From NCBI RefSeq assembly GCF_002831685.1, contig NZ_CP025119.1, positions 2,440,001 to 2,504,000 on the forward strand: a stretch of DNA of 64,000 nucleotides. Reading direction: 5' to 3'. Each line of letters begins with the position of its first letter. Within the stretch, counting starts at the first letter, position 1. A program made the translations under genes and the position numbers. The DNA is from Polaribacter sp. ALD11. GTDB lineage: Bacteria > Bacteroidota > Bacteroidia > Flavobacteriales > Flavobacteriaceae. The notes under the pieces were generated by a model. The model ran no database searches. It saw nothing but the letters and a program-made list of their open reading frames with translations, and had not been told where the DNA came from. Below are positions 25,426-33,763 of this stretch, piece after piece.

Positions 25426-26352
25426 ATGTCTTATATTGATACAATCAATACTAATTCTTGGTTTGTAATTGCAAACCCTGTTGCTGGAAATCGGAATTTT
25501 TCTAAACGATGGAAGGAAATTCTACAATTACTAAAAAACAAGAATTTAGACTATTCTTTTGCTTTTACTCAGTTTTCTAAACATGAAATTGAATTGACAC
25601 AAAGTGCGATTCAAAAAGGGTTTAGAAACATTATTTCTGTTGGTGGAGATGGCACACTACACAATGTAGTTAACGGAATAATGCTGCAAAGGTATGTAAA
25701 AACTTCTGATATAACTATTGCAGTGCTTCCTTTAGGAACTGGAAACGATTGGATTAAAACTTACAACATTCCTAATTCAATTGAAAAAGCAATAGAAATC
25801 ATCTATAAAAGGAAAATAATATTACAAGATATTGGCATTTTAAAAACAGATAATAAAACTATCTTTTTTAATAATGTAGCTGGTTTAGGTTATGATGGTT
25901 ACATTGTTGATAAACTAAAATCTTTAAAAAAATTTGGTACTATTTCTTACATATTGGCTGGAATTTATGGGTTAATTTTTTATAAAAAATCTGTATTTAA
26001 AATTATTTTTGATGATAAAATAATAGAAACCAACTGTTTAATGACAGTTTTTGGAATTTGTAAATTTTCTGGTGGTGGCATGCAGTTTACAGAAAACGTA
26101 AATTCTTCTAATGGTTTATTAGATATTACAATTGTTAATAACCTTACTTTTTTAGATTTAGTGGTGAACCTACCTAAATTATATTCTGGTAAAATTGTAC
26201 ACCATAAAAAAGTAGCAACTTACAAAACGAAAGAAATTACAATTATTCCAAAAAATTCGAAACCAATTATTCAAGCAGACGGAGAATTAATTGAAACTGG
26301 CTCGGTAAATGTTAAAATTATAGAAAAAGCGATTCAGTTTGTGGTGAAATAA
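25426..26352 (+). CDS. Diacylglycerol/sphingosine kinase-family lipid kinase
   Basis: A 308-residue protein of the DAGK catalytic family (YegS/DgkB-like). The N-terminal nucleotide-binding domain has FVIANPVAGNRNFSKRW (13-29), the SVGGDGTLHNVVNGIM motif (GGDGT 73-77) and LPLGTGNDWIKTYNIP. The C-terminal beta-sandwich has FFNNVAGLGYDGYIV and later FSGGGMQFTENVNSSNGLLDI. It should phosphorylate a membrane lipid such as diacylglycerol, using ATP. Length and motifs are complete. It is divergent from rnr, with a 137-base intergenic region between them. Confidence 0.92.
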   Translation: MSYIDTINTNSWFVIANPVAGNRNFSKRWKEILQLLKNKNLDYSFAFTQFSKHEIELTQSAIQKGFRNIISVGGDGTLHNVVNGIMLQRYVKTSDITIAVLPLGTGNDWIKTYNIPNSIEKAIEIIYKRKIILQDIGILKTDNKTIFFNNVAGLGYDGYIVDKLKSLKKFGTISYILAGIYGLIFYKKSVFKIIFDDKIIETNCLMTVFGICKFSGGGMQFTENVNSSNGLLDITIVNNLTFLDLVVNLPKLYSGKIVHHKKVATYKTKEITIIPKNSKPIIQADGELIETGSVNVKIIEKAIQFVVK

Positions 26353-26602
26353 AATCTCTGCTTAATATATATTCGGCGATATTATTCCGAAATATAAGGA
26401 TTCTCATAATTATTTAAAAGCAAAAATTGTTCTTGCAATTAAGAGATTCCGTTTTCTGCTAGATTATTTCAACTAACTAATTTATATACCTCTCCTTGTT
26501 ATTTTCTAAAATTATAGTTTTAATAAGTTAAAGAAATCTTAAAGTATTTGTAACGATTTCTAAAATAATGCGTCTTTATAGAAAGAGACTATTTATTTTA
26601 AG

Positions 26603-26776
26603 ATGAAAAATCTATATAAAATTATAACTTTATTCGCTATTATCTTTATTACAGGCATTTTTGTTACTGTAATAACGGTAAATTCTTCGTTAAATAAATT
26701 TGAATCTCAAGAAAAAACTGTTGAAGTTCAAAAAGACACTTTATATCTTTTAAAAGCTGAAAAGAAAACGGTTTAA
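26603..26776 (+). CDS. Small single-pass membrane protein (57 aa)
   Basis: An ORF of 57 codons begins at the ATG at 26603: MKNLYKIITLFAIIFITGIF, a hydrophobic segment that continues for a few residues, then a polar tail (NKFESQEKTVEVQKDTLYLLKAEKKTV). A Lys-positive start, one membrane helix and a charged C-terminus make a credible small inner-membrane protein with its tail on the periplasmic side. There is no named match that I recognise. It stands alone in a long gene-poor gap; the AT-rich context means a chance ORF cannot be ruled out. Confidence 0.5.
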   Translation: MKNLYKIITLFAIIFITGIFVTVITVNSSLNKFESQEKTVEVQKDTLYLLKAEKKTV

Positions 26777-27422
26777 TCTAAATCTAACTTATTTTCTTTC
26801 ATATTTATTTTTTCAAAATCTAAAACTATTACTATTTCAAAAACTTTCTTTTTCTTAAATTCTTCCTTTTAAGAAATGACAAATTTCTATTTTTTCACAG
26901 TTATCAACATTCTATATTATAATACTTTTTTCTTTTATTAAATTTTAAAAAACAATGGTGCTTATAATAGTGTGTGAATAGCTACTATAAAATTGTATTT
27001 TTTTATTTTAATATATGAGTTATTAAAAAGCATCTACACTTTATGAGCTATTTAAAAGCTTAAAAATCAACTTAAAAATAGAGTTGTTAACAATAGTTAT
27101 AAACAGCTATTAACTTTTTTTCTGAACAACTAATATCTAATTCCATGTAAACAAAACGTAAATTTTATGTTGATAAACTTTTATCAAAAACTAATAAAAA
27201 AAGTTGTTTATGTGGTAAGCTCCCTTGTATTGTAATAAAAAATAGAACTACCAAATAAAGTTACGAGTTTATCATTACAACTTCTTAACATTGTATTAAA
27301 AAGCTAAAAACTTAAAAATTAAAGAGTTATTAAAAATGCTAAAATTTTGATTGTTTATAACTGTTGATAACCGTTAGTTTCTGTATTTTTGCGACAGACA
27401 ACTAAATTAAAATCAACTTATT
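26777..27422. other. Gene-free AT-rich gap with DnaA-box-like repeats (origin candidate)
   Basis: This 646-base gap has no credible gene. It holds three exact copies of TTATCAACA (26901-26909 plus; 27168-27176 and 27362-27370 minus) and two of TTATAAACA (27097-27105 plus; 27352-27360 minus). TTATCAACA differs from the consensus DnaA box TTATCCACA by one base. Very AT-rich tracts lie between them. The layout resembles a bacterial replication origin. No dnaA is nearby, and AT-rich DNA yields such nonamers by chance more often, so this is a candidate only. The last boxes overlap the rpiB promoter. Confidence 0.35.
27364..27391 (+). promoter_or_regulatory. Promoter of rpiB
   Basis: TTG (27364-27366) and TATTTTTG (27384-27391) are 17 bases apart, an excellent flavobacterial promoter. 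The -33 TTG lies within one of the DnaA-box-like nonamers (27362-27370). Confidence 0.65.
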
Positions 27423-27857
27423 ATGACAATTGCCATTGGTAACGATCACGCCGGAACAGAATACAAGTTCGAAATTATAAAACATTTAGAAAATAAGGGA
27501 TATAAAGTTCTAAATTTTGGAACTGATACAAATGATTCTATGGATTATCCAGATGCAATTCATCCAACAGCAGATGCTGTAGAAAGTGGTAAAGCAGCAC
27601 TTGGTGTTATTCTTTGTGGTTCTGGAAACGGCGCACAAATGACAGCTAATAAACACCAAGGTATTAGAGCTGCACTTTGCTGGAACAACGAATTGGTTGC
27701 ATTAACAAGACAACATAATAATGCTAATATTCTTACTATTCCTGCACGTTTTGTGTCTTTACAACAGGCTATAGGTTTTGTAGATATTTTTCTTACTACA
27801 GAATTTGAAGGAGGAAGACATGGTACAAGAGTAAATAAAATTTCTTGTGCTAGCTAA
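27423..27857 (+). CDS. rpiB: Ribose-5-phosphate isomerase B
   Basis: A 144-residue RpiB/LacAB family enzyme that interconverts ribose-5-phosphate and ribulose-5-phosphate in the pentose phosphate pathway. The family signature is complete: IGNDHAGTEYK at 5-15, DYPDAIHPTADAV, and the catalytic Cys in VILCGSGNGAQMTANK (C65), followed by RAALCWNNELVALTRQHNNANILTIPARF. Length is normal. It has a strong promoter and a hairpin behind it, so it is a single-gene unit. Confidence 0.95.
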   Translation: MTIAIGNDHAGTEYKFEIIKHLENKGYKVLNFGTDTNDSMDYPDAIHPTADAVESGKAALGVILCGSGNGAQMTANKHQGIRAALCWNNELVALTRQHNNANILTIPARFVSLQQAIGFVDIFLTTEFEGGRHGTRVNKISCAS

Positions 27858-27872
27858 ATATCTGTCATAGCT

Positions 27873-27918
27873 AAGAATAAAGCAATCTCTCTGTTAATAA
27901 AGAGATTGCTTTATTCTT
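27873..27918. terminator. Hairpin after rpiB
   Basis: Perfect 18-bp arms AAGAATAAAGCAATCTCT (27873-27890) and its complement (27901-27918) around a 10-base loop. The following T-tract is weak (TTATTCTT is part of the stem), so termination is likely but not certain. Confidence 0.65.
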
Positions 27919-27959
27919 CGTAATAAAAAAAGTTAGAAAACAAGCATTTATTAAAGTAT

Positions 27960-28406
27960 ATGGAATTTATAACAAAATCATTTAATGAACTTACAATTAA
28001 TGAATTGTACAATATTCTTCAATTACGATCGGAAGTTTTTGTGGTAGAACAAGATTGTGTATACCAAGACATCGATTTTAAAGATCAAAAATCTTTGCAT
28101 GTTTTTGGAACGAAAAATAATGCAATAGTTGCATACACTCGTATTTTTAAACCAGGAGATTATTTTGAGAATGCAAGTATTGGTAGAGTTGTAGTTGCTA
28201 CTTCAGAAAGAAAATATGGTTTTGGTCATGACTTGATAAAAGCTTCTATAAAAGCCATAAAAATTCATTTTAAAGTTGATGAAATTACCATTTCTGCCCA
28301 AAAATATTTAAATAAATTTTATGAATCTCATCAATTTATTCAAGTTAGCGAAGAGTATTTAGAAGATGGAATTCCGCATATTAAAATGGATAGAAATTCT
28401 AATTAG
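27960..28406 (+). CDS. ElaA-like GNAT acetyltransferase
   Basis: A 148-residue GNAT-fold protein of the ElaA family: FNELTINELYNILQLRSEVF followed by VVEQDCVYQDIDFKDQKSLHV, and the acetyl-CoA binding region IGRVVVATSERKYGFGHDLIKASI. The closing segment VSEEYLEDGIPHIKMDR is characteristic. The acetyl acceptor is unknown. Its TAG stop overlaps the stop of the converging TonB receptor gene (28403-28406), so the two transcripts overlap tail to tail and no terminator separates them. Confidence 0.9.
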   Translation: MEFITKSFNELTINELYNILQLRSEVFVVEQDCVYQDIDFKDQKSLHVFGTKNNAIVAYTRIFKPGDYFENASIGRVVVATSERKYGFGHDLIKASIKAIKIHFKVDEITISAQKYLNKFYESHQFIQVSEEYLEDGIPHIKMDRNSN

Positions 28407-30931
28407 AAACGTACTCTAAAACTTAAATTCGGAGTAAAAGGCAAAGAATAATTGTTTATTCTTGTAACATTATTAGCACTATTATCAGCTACAATATAGT
28501 AAGAATCTATAATATTTTTTTTATCTGTAATATTCGTAAAACCAAGACGAATGGTAGCTTTTATAGCATTATAAAAATCGAAGTTATAACTTCCAGAAAG
28601 ATCTAATCTAAAGAAATTTTCTAATCTTTCTTTGTTAGGATTGTCATAATTTACTATCGTTCTATTTCCATTTTGTATGGTTTCATTTCCTACAACCGGT
28701 TTTGTATAAGGTTTTCCAGATCTTAGAACACCACCAAAAGATATTTTTAACTTTTTAGTAAAACTATAATTAAAAGCGGCACTTAATGAATGTGAAATAT
28801 CTAAACTATTAGAAAATGTTTTTGGATTAAAAACATCAAATGTATAATGGTTTTTTGAATACGTATAGCTTACCCAAGTACTAATACTTTCAGTCTGTTT
28901 GTTTATTAAAAACTCTAACCCTTTTACCTCATAATTACCAATAGAGTTTAAGTTTTGGGTATTGTTGTAAAAGCCTTGGTTAGCAGCTGTAATTCCGTCT
29001 ACTTTTTTAAGAAAACCAGTAATATCTACATATAACTTATTCTTAGAATATGCTGCACCAAAAGAAACTTGTTTACTTTTTACAATAGGCGTGTTTTCAT
29101 CGTCAGAAAGAATCCATCTTCGTTTTTCTATTCCTAAAAAATTATCTTCAAAATCTATTTTTTGTGCTGTAGTTTGGTTCTTAAATTCCCCTTCTAATTT
29201 TAAAGAAAATTCAGAATTTAATTGCTGTCGGATATTTATTCTAGGTTCTACTAACAGTTTTTTAAACTTATCAAAGTAGTTTGCACGAACGCCAAATCTC
29301 ATATATGTATTGTTTTTATGAAATTCAAGTTCCGAATAAAAAGCACTTTTTAGCAACACATCTTTAACTGTTTTAGAAAAAGTTGGCGCATTTACAGTGG
29401 TGGTATTTCTAATACCAATTTCATTTAAAACGATTCCATTAGTAAAATGGAAAACATCAGAAAATTCATATTTAGAATTCAGTTTTATAGCTGTTTCTAA
29501 CACGTTGTTAAACTGTGTTCTAAACTGATCTGTGTCTTTATTATAATCGGAAGAATTTATTTTATAATCTGAAAAGAAAGCGGATAAATTAGTGGAAAAT
29601 TTAGAATTCCAAATGGCATCCCAATTTATTTTTACACCTAAATTTTCTTGTTTTAGAGCACTATTTTCTTCAATTGTAGTATTGTTAGCAGTGTATTTTT
29701 CTTGATATTCTAAATTGTTTTTTATATGGATAAAATTTGTTCGAATGGAATGATTGTAATTGATATTATACAAAACCTTAAAAGAATAATCATAGAAGTA
29801 AAAGTTTGATTCTGTGTTATTTACAACACTAGAGGAGATAGAGTTGTCTTGAAAACTTCTTGAAAAATAATTGTTATATGTGGGTGTATTTATAAGGTCT
29901 GTAAAAGATCTTCTTGCAGAAATATGTAGTTCTAAATTCTCTTTAATAGGAACCTGTACAAAGGCATCTGCACTTAATAAATTAAAACCACCACCACCAG
30001 AAAACTTATTGGTAATTCTGTTAGAAGTTTCCATATTTATGGTAGACGAAACACCGTCTGAAAACGCACTACTTGTTCCGTTTTTTGTAACAGATACTTT
30101 CTTTGTTAAATAAGGATTATATGCAGATATAAGACCAAAAAAATGCCCTGCATGGTACATTTTAATTCCATCCCAAAGTATTAAATTTTGGTCATTTGAA
30201 CCGCCTCTAACATTTATATTAGAAACACTTTCGTTTACACTTTCTACACCAGGTAGAATTTTAATAGTTTTTAAAATATCTGGTTCTATTAAACCTGGTA
30301 AAATTCCGAATTTCTCTGTATTCAAAACCGTACTTCCATCTACATTTTTTTGCAAACCAGAAGTTAGAAATTTACGCATTCTAATTTCTGATAATTGCGC
30401 TATTTCTTCTTCTAAAAAAATTTGATTACAATTGGAAGAAAACAATTCTTTAGCAGTAATAACTTTTGTTTTAAAACTGATAAAAGAAAGACTTAAAGTT
30501 GCATTTACAGGCACATTCTTTAAATAAAAAATACCTTTACTATTGGAGGTTGTTCCTAATTTGTAACCATTTACTTTTACAGAGGTTAATAATAATGGTT
30601 CTAATTTTTTTGAATCTAAAACGGTTCCGCAAATAGATATATACTTATTTAAAAAGGAAACAGTTACATATCTATTGTCTAGAGTTTTAAAATATAAAAA
30701 TGTTTTTTCGTTTAAAAAAGATAAGAGTTCATCTAAAGTAATCCCTTTTTCTGGTTGCTGTATAAAAATGTTTTTTACATCCGTATCAGAATAAGAAAAT
30801 TTAATATCATAGGTTTTCTCAAGCTCTAATAATACAGACGAAAGCGCTACTTTATGAGAAGTATTCTGTGAAAAAGCAATACTTACTGTTAATAATAAAC
30901 TAATTAATAATAGTTGAAATTTATTTATCAT
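28403..30931 (-). CDS. TonB-dependent receptor with STN signalling domain
   Basis: An 842-residue receptor from the ATG at 30931. A signal peptide (MINKFQLLLISLLLTVSIAF) is followed by an STN domain (about 25-95: VALSSVLLELEKTYDIKFSY), the short domain that relays ligand binding to a FecR partner. A carboxypeptidase-like domain (about 96-190), a plug (about 215-320: ILPGVESVNESVSNINVRGG) and a C-terminal barrel complete it. The start overlaps the fecR-like gene by 11 bases, so the three genes sigma, anti-sigma and receptor form one operon. The ligand is unknown; no SusD partner is present. By analogy with FecA, ligand binding should switch on the sigma factor. Confidence 0.93.
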   Translation of the reverse strand: MINKFQLLLISLLLTVSIAFSQNTSHKVALSSVLLELEKTYDIKFSYSDTDVKNIFIQQPEKGITLDELLSFLNEKTFLYFKTLDNRYVTVSFLNKYISICGTVLDSKKLEPLLLTSVKVNGYKLGTTSNSKGIFYLKNVPVNATLSLSFISFKTKVITAKELFSSNCNQIFLEEEIAQLSEIRMRKFLTSGLQKNVDGSTVLNTEKFGILPGLIEPDILKTIKILPGVESVNESVSNINVRGGSNDQNLILWDGIKMYHAGHFFGLISAYNPYLTKKVSVTKNGTSSAFSDGVSSTINMETSNRITNKFSGGGGFNLLSADAFVQVPIKENLELHISARRSFTDLINTPTYNNYFSRSFQDNSISSSVVNNTESNFYFYDYSFKVLYNINYNHSIRTNFIHIKNNLEYQEKYTANNTTIEENSALKQENLGVKINWDAIWNSKFSTNLSAFFSDYKINSSDYNKDTDQFRTQFNNVLETAIKLNSKYEFSDVFHFTNGIVLNEIGIRNTTTVNAPTFSKTVKDVLLKSAFYSELEFHKNNTYMRFGVRANYFDKFKKLLVEPRINIRQQLNSEFSLKLEGEFKNQTTAQKIDFEDNFLGIEKRRWILSDDENTPIVKSKQVSFGAAYSKNKLYVDITGFLKKVDGITAANQGFYNNTQNLNSIGNYEVKGLEFLINKQTESISTWVSYTYSKNHYTFDVFNPKTFSNSLDISHSLSAAFNYSFTKKLKISFGGVLRSGKPYTKPVVGNETIQNGNRTIVNYDNPNKERLENFFRLDLSGSYNFDFYNAIKATIRLGFTNITDKKNIIDSYYIVADNSANNVTRINNYSLPFTPNLSFRVRF

Positions 30932-31835
30932 AATTAAAGATAGTAATTTTTTTACCTTCAATTTTATAGGATAATTGTAACGGAATTGTAACAGATTGTA
31001 ATGCAATATTTATATCGGTATGTGTAAAACCACCAGAATATAAAATGTCTAAATCAACTTCTTTTGTTTCAATTGTATAATCAAATTGATGTTCTAATTC
31101 CTCTAAAACAAATCGCAAAGCAGTACTTTTAAAATTAGACTCTTTTTGCAACCAATTTTTTTCATTTATATCAAAAGTATGTGTACTATCAATTTTACCA
31201 TTTACTACTTTAAAAATGGTTCCTTTAGGTAATTTTACAACAGTATTTTTGTAAGCAACACTTACCAAACCTTCATATGTTTTTACTTCAAAATAATTTT
31301 CTCTTTCTTTCACATTAAACTGTGTTCCAAGAACAGTAACTTCACCAATATCTGTATTTACAGTAAACTTTTTTCCTTTCTGAACCTTAAAATAAGCTTC
31401 CCCTTTTAATGTTAAACTTCTACTGTCTTTCCAATCTTTTTTAGAATACGAAATTTTTGAATTTGCATTTAAAACTACTTCTGAGTTATCTGGTAGATTG
31501 AAGTTTTTTGTTTGTGCAAACTCCGTTTTAATATTAGCATTGGTATTAAATAAAAAGAAATAAGAAGTAGTTAATAACACAACCACTGCTGCTGCATATT
31601 TATAGAGTTTCTTATAATTAAATTGCACAACTTTCCCTTTTTTACCGGTGTTTTGCATTTTCAATTTTAACTCTGCAAGGGCTTTTTCAACATCAACTTT
31701 TGGTGTTTCTATTTGAGCCGAATAATGAGCAATTTTTTCTAAAGTTTTAAACGCATCTTTTTCTTTTAAACGTGTAAATTCTTCATCAGAAGCTTCTCTG
31801 TTTAGCCATTTTAATATGTCTTTCTTTTCTTCCAT
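30921..31835 (-). CDS. FecR family anti-sigma factor
   Basis: A 304-residue single-pass inner-membrane regulator. The cytoplasmic N-terminus (1-76) should hold the sigma factor. A membrane helix spans about 79-97 (YAAAVVVLLTTSYFFLF). The periplasmic FecR domain follows (about 103-195: FAQTKNFNLPDNSEVVLNAN, then GEAYFKVQKGKKFTVNTDIG), then a DUF4974 domain (about 235-300). It transmits a signal from the STN domain of the receptor to the sigma factor. It is encoded between those two genes, 49 bases after the sigma-factor gene, and overlaps the receptor start. Confidence 0.93.
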   Translation of the reverse strand: MEEKKDILKWLNREASDEEFTRLKEKDAFKTLEKIAHYSAQIETPKVDVEKALAELKLKMQNTGKKGKVVQFNYKKLYKYAAAVVVLLTTSYFFLFNTNANIKTEFAQTKNFNLPDNSEVVLNANSKISYSKKDWKDSRSLTLKGEAYFKVQKGKKFTVNTDIGEVTVLGTQFNVKERENYFEVKTYEGLVSVAYKNTVVKLPKGTIFKVVNGKIDSTHTFDINEKNWLQKESNFKSTALRFVLEELEHQFDYTIETKEVDLDILYSGGFTHTDINIALQSVTIPLQLSYKIEGKKITIFNYDK

Positions 31836-31884
31836 CTTTATATACTTCTATGTATGAAACACTTAAAAAGTAGTTTACCCTACC

Positions 31885-32394
31885 TTAAATACCATCAATT
31901 TTAGTTCTTAATTTTTTTAATGCTGATGACATTCGTTTTTCCACTGCTTTTTGAGAGAGTTCTAACATTTCTGCAATTTCTCTATATTTTTTTCCATCAA
32001 TTCTATTCATCAGAAAAACCTCACGTTCTCCTGCTGTTAAATCTGCAATAGCTCTTTGTAACTTTTCTTTAAATTCTTCTTCTTCTAATAAATAATCTGG
32101 ACTTTGGTTATCTATATCTAAATAAGGACTACTTTTTGCATATTCAAAAACTACCTTTTGGTGCTTCACTTTATTTAAAAAAAGATTGTTAACAACTGTA
32201 AATAAGTAAGACTTCGCTTTCGAAAAATCGATTTTTGCACAATTCTCCCAGATTTTTATAAATGCTTCTTGTGCTAAATCTAAAGAGGTATTTTTATCAC
32301 CAGACTTATAGTAAGCAAAATTATTAGCAGACTGTATATGAGAAGTATAAAACTCATTAAAATAAATTTCGTCGCAAAGAGATTTATCAGCCAT
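31885..32394 (-). CDS. FecI-like ECF RNA polymerase sigma factor
   Basis: A 169-residue ECF sigma factor. Region 2 lies at about 10-80 (FNEFYTSHIQSANNFAYYKSG, DLAQEAFIKIWENCAKIDFSKAKSYLF), and region 4 at about 112-165 (LTAGEREVFLMNRIDGKKYREIAE, then an HTH with SQKAVEKRMSSALKKLR). Both DNA-contacting regions are complete. It starts the sigma/FecR/receptor operon and should direct transcription of this operon and perhaps the divergent secreted-protein genes. The promoter at 32432-32439 carries the housekeeping-type TACCTTTG element. Confidence 0.93.
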   Translation of the reverse strand: MADKSLCDEIYFNEFYTSHIQSANNFAYYKSGDKNTSLDLAQEAFIKIWENCAKIDFSKAKSYLFTVVNNLFLNKVKHQKVVFEYAKSSPYLDIDNQSPDYLLEEEEFKEKLQRAIADLTAGEREVFLMNRIDGKKYREIAEMLELSQKAVEKRMSSALKKLRTKIDGI

Positions 32395-32431
32395 AAAAGG
32401 GTTTTTAAAAAAAGTAAATTTTTTCTGATGA

Positions 32432-32439
32432 CAAAGGTA
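32432..32439 (-). promoter_or_regulatory. -7 element upstream of the FecI-like sigma gene
   Basis: Minus-strand TACCTTTG fits TAnnTTTG, 37 bases from the sigma start. It lies in the motif TTTACCCTACCTTT (minus, 32433-32446), which recurs in the opposite orientation at 31874-31886. No correctly spaced TTG is visible. Confidence 0.45.
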
Positions 32440-32456
32440 GGGTAAATAAATGTTTA

Positions 32457-32537
32457 GTTGTTTTACTAACAGAAGGCCAAATAATTAGTCCTTCAAAAAT
32501 ATAAAGTAGTGTAAAATAAAACAACGTTGTTTTACTA
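32457..32537. promoter_or_regulatory. Palindrome and direct repeats between divergent units
   Basis: TAAAACAACGTTGTTTTA (32517-32534) is an 18-base perfect palindrome. GTTGTTTTACTA occurs twice, at 32457-32468 and 32526-32537, the second copy overlapping the right half of the palindrome. They lie between the sigma/FecR/receptor operon and the secreted-protein genes, which makes them candidate operator sites for one or both. Confidence 0.45.
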
Positions 32538-32576
32538 TTAGAAACAAGAAAATATTAATTATCTAAACGTATTAAA

Positions 32577-33629
32577 ATGAAAAAATTAAAACTAATTACA
32601 GTAATTGCTTTCGCAGCAATTTTAGGATTTACTTCTTGTCAATCAGAAGAAAGTACAGAAGTAGGAACAAACCCAAACGCAAATTCATCTACATCTCCAA
32701 CAGCTTCTAATTATAAAAGAACAGCAATGAATGATGGTTCTAGTGATGATTTTTTAGACGGTAATGCGTGTACAGAATTATTGTTTCCATTAACAGCAAC
32801 AGTAAACGGACAAAAAGTTACTTTAATAAGTAAATTAGACTTTTCTGCAGTTTTAAATATTATGGGAGAATTAAATGACGATTCTGACGCTGTAACTTTT
32901 AACTTTCCTATTACTGTAAAAACAAGTAGTTATGCAGAAGTAGTTGTAAACAATCAATCTGAGCTAGATGCTTTAAATGAAGAATGTAATAATGCAGCAT
33001 CTCAAGAAAAAGATGCAATTTCTTGTATAGATATCGATTTTCCGATAACAATGTTAACTTACAATGTAAGTATAGAACAAACAGGAAGTGTTGTAATACA
33101 ATCTGAAAAACAACTATATGCTTTTATGACAGGTTTACAATCAGACGAATTATTTAGCGTAAATTACCCAATGAGTGCTACTTTAAGTAACGAAACAATT
33201 GTACAAATTAATTCTGATGCAGAATTTAAAAATGCAATTTCTGAATGTGTACAATTTGAAGGTGAAAAAGAGGAAGCTGCAACCATGGCTGCGGAAGTAG
33301 AAGCAACTTTAACAAACACAAAATTTAAAGTAGAAAGTTTTATTACAGCAGGTGTAAATACGGCAACAGACTATGTAGATTGGTCTGTAGAATTTACAAA
33401 CGATTTAAAATTAGTTGCTAAGAATAATGCAAACGCAACATTATCAGAAATCGAAGGTACATATACTGTAAGCTCAGAAACAGCTGTCTTTTTAAATGTT
33501 GCATTTGGTAGTAATAACTCTGTAAGTGCTTTAAATAACAATTGGGTTGTAACTTCTTACAGTAACACAATGGTTGCTTTACAAAGTAAAACAGATGCTT
33601 CTACCACCTTAACTTTTAAGAAGATTTAA
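32577..33629 (+). CDS. Secreted repeat-containing lipoprotein with a lipocalin-like C-terminus
   Basis: A 350-residue lipoprotein. The lipobox is GFTSC with the lipidated Cys at 21. About 80-230 shows four related beta units pairing as 2 x 2, with recurring openings such as LLFPLTATVN, FNFPITVKTS, IDFPITMLTY and VNYPMSATLS, and each pair is ended by a Cys-containing segment (NEEC, SEC). The C-terminal 120 residues (FKVESFITAGVNTATDYVDW to TTLTFKKI) look like a lipocalin-type beta-barrel. I do not recognise a named family. It is the first gene of a secreted set divergent from the FecI/FecR/receptor operon, so it may be part of that regulon. Confidence 0.8.
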   Translation: MKKLKLITVIAFAAILGFTSCQSEESTEVGTNPNANSSTSPTASNYKRTAMNDGSSDDFLDGNACTELLFPLTATVNGQKVTLISKLDFSAVLNIMGELNDDSDAVTFNFPITVKTSSYAEVVVNNQSELDALNEECNNAASQEKDAISCIDIDFPITMLTYNVSIEQTGSVVIQSEKQLYAFMTGLQSDELFSVNYPMSATLSNETIVQINSDAEFKNAISECVQFEGEKEEAATMAAEVEATLTNTKFKVESFITAGVNTATDYVDWSVEFTNDLKLVAKNNANATLSEIEGTYTVSSETAVFLNVAFGSNNSVSALNNNWVVTSYSNTMVALQSKTDASTTLTFKKI

Positions 33630-33658
33630 ATAATACTAATAAATTATCGGGGGACAAT

Positions 33659-33706
<48 letters not shown>

Positions 33707-33763
33707 AACTTTGCAACTATTACAAGAGCACGTACTAGTTGTAAAGTTTTAAATTAAAATAAA

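Noticed and set aside
26353..26602. Terminator or riboswitch after the lipid kinase
   Set aside because: Only weak inverted repeats (ATTCGG/CCGAAT with a bulge) and no T-run; nothing else supports a feature in this 250-base stretch.
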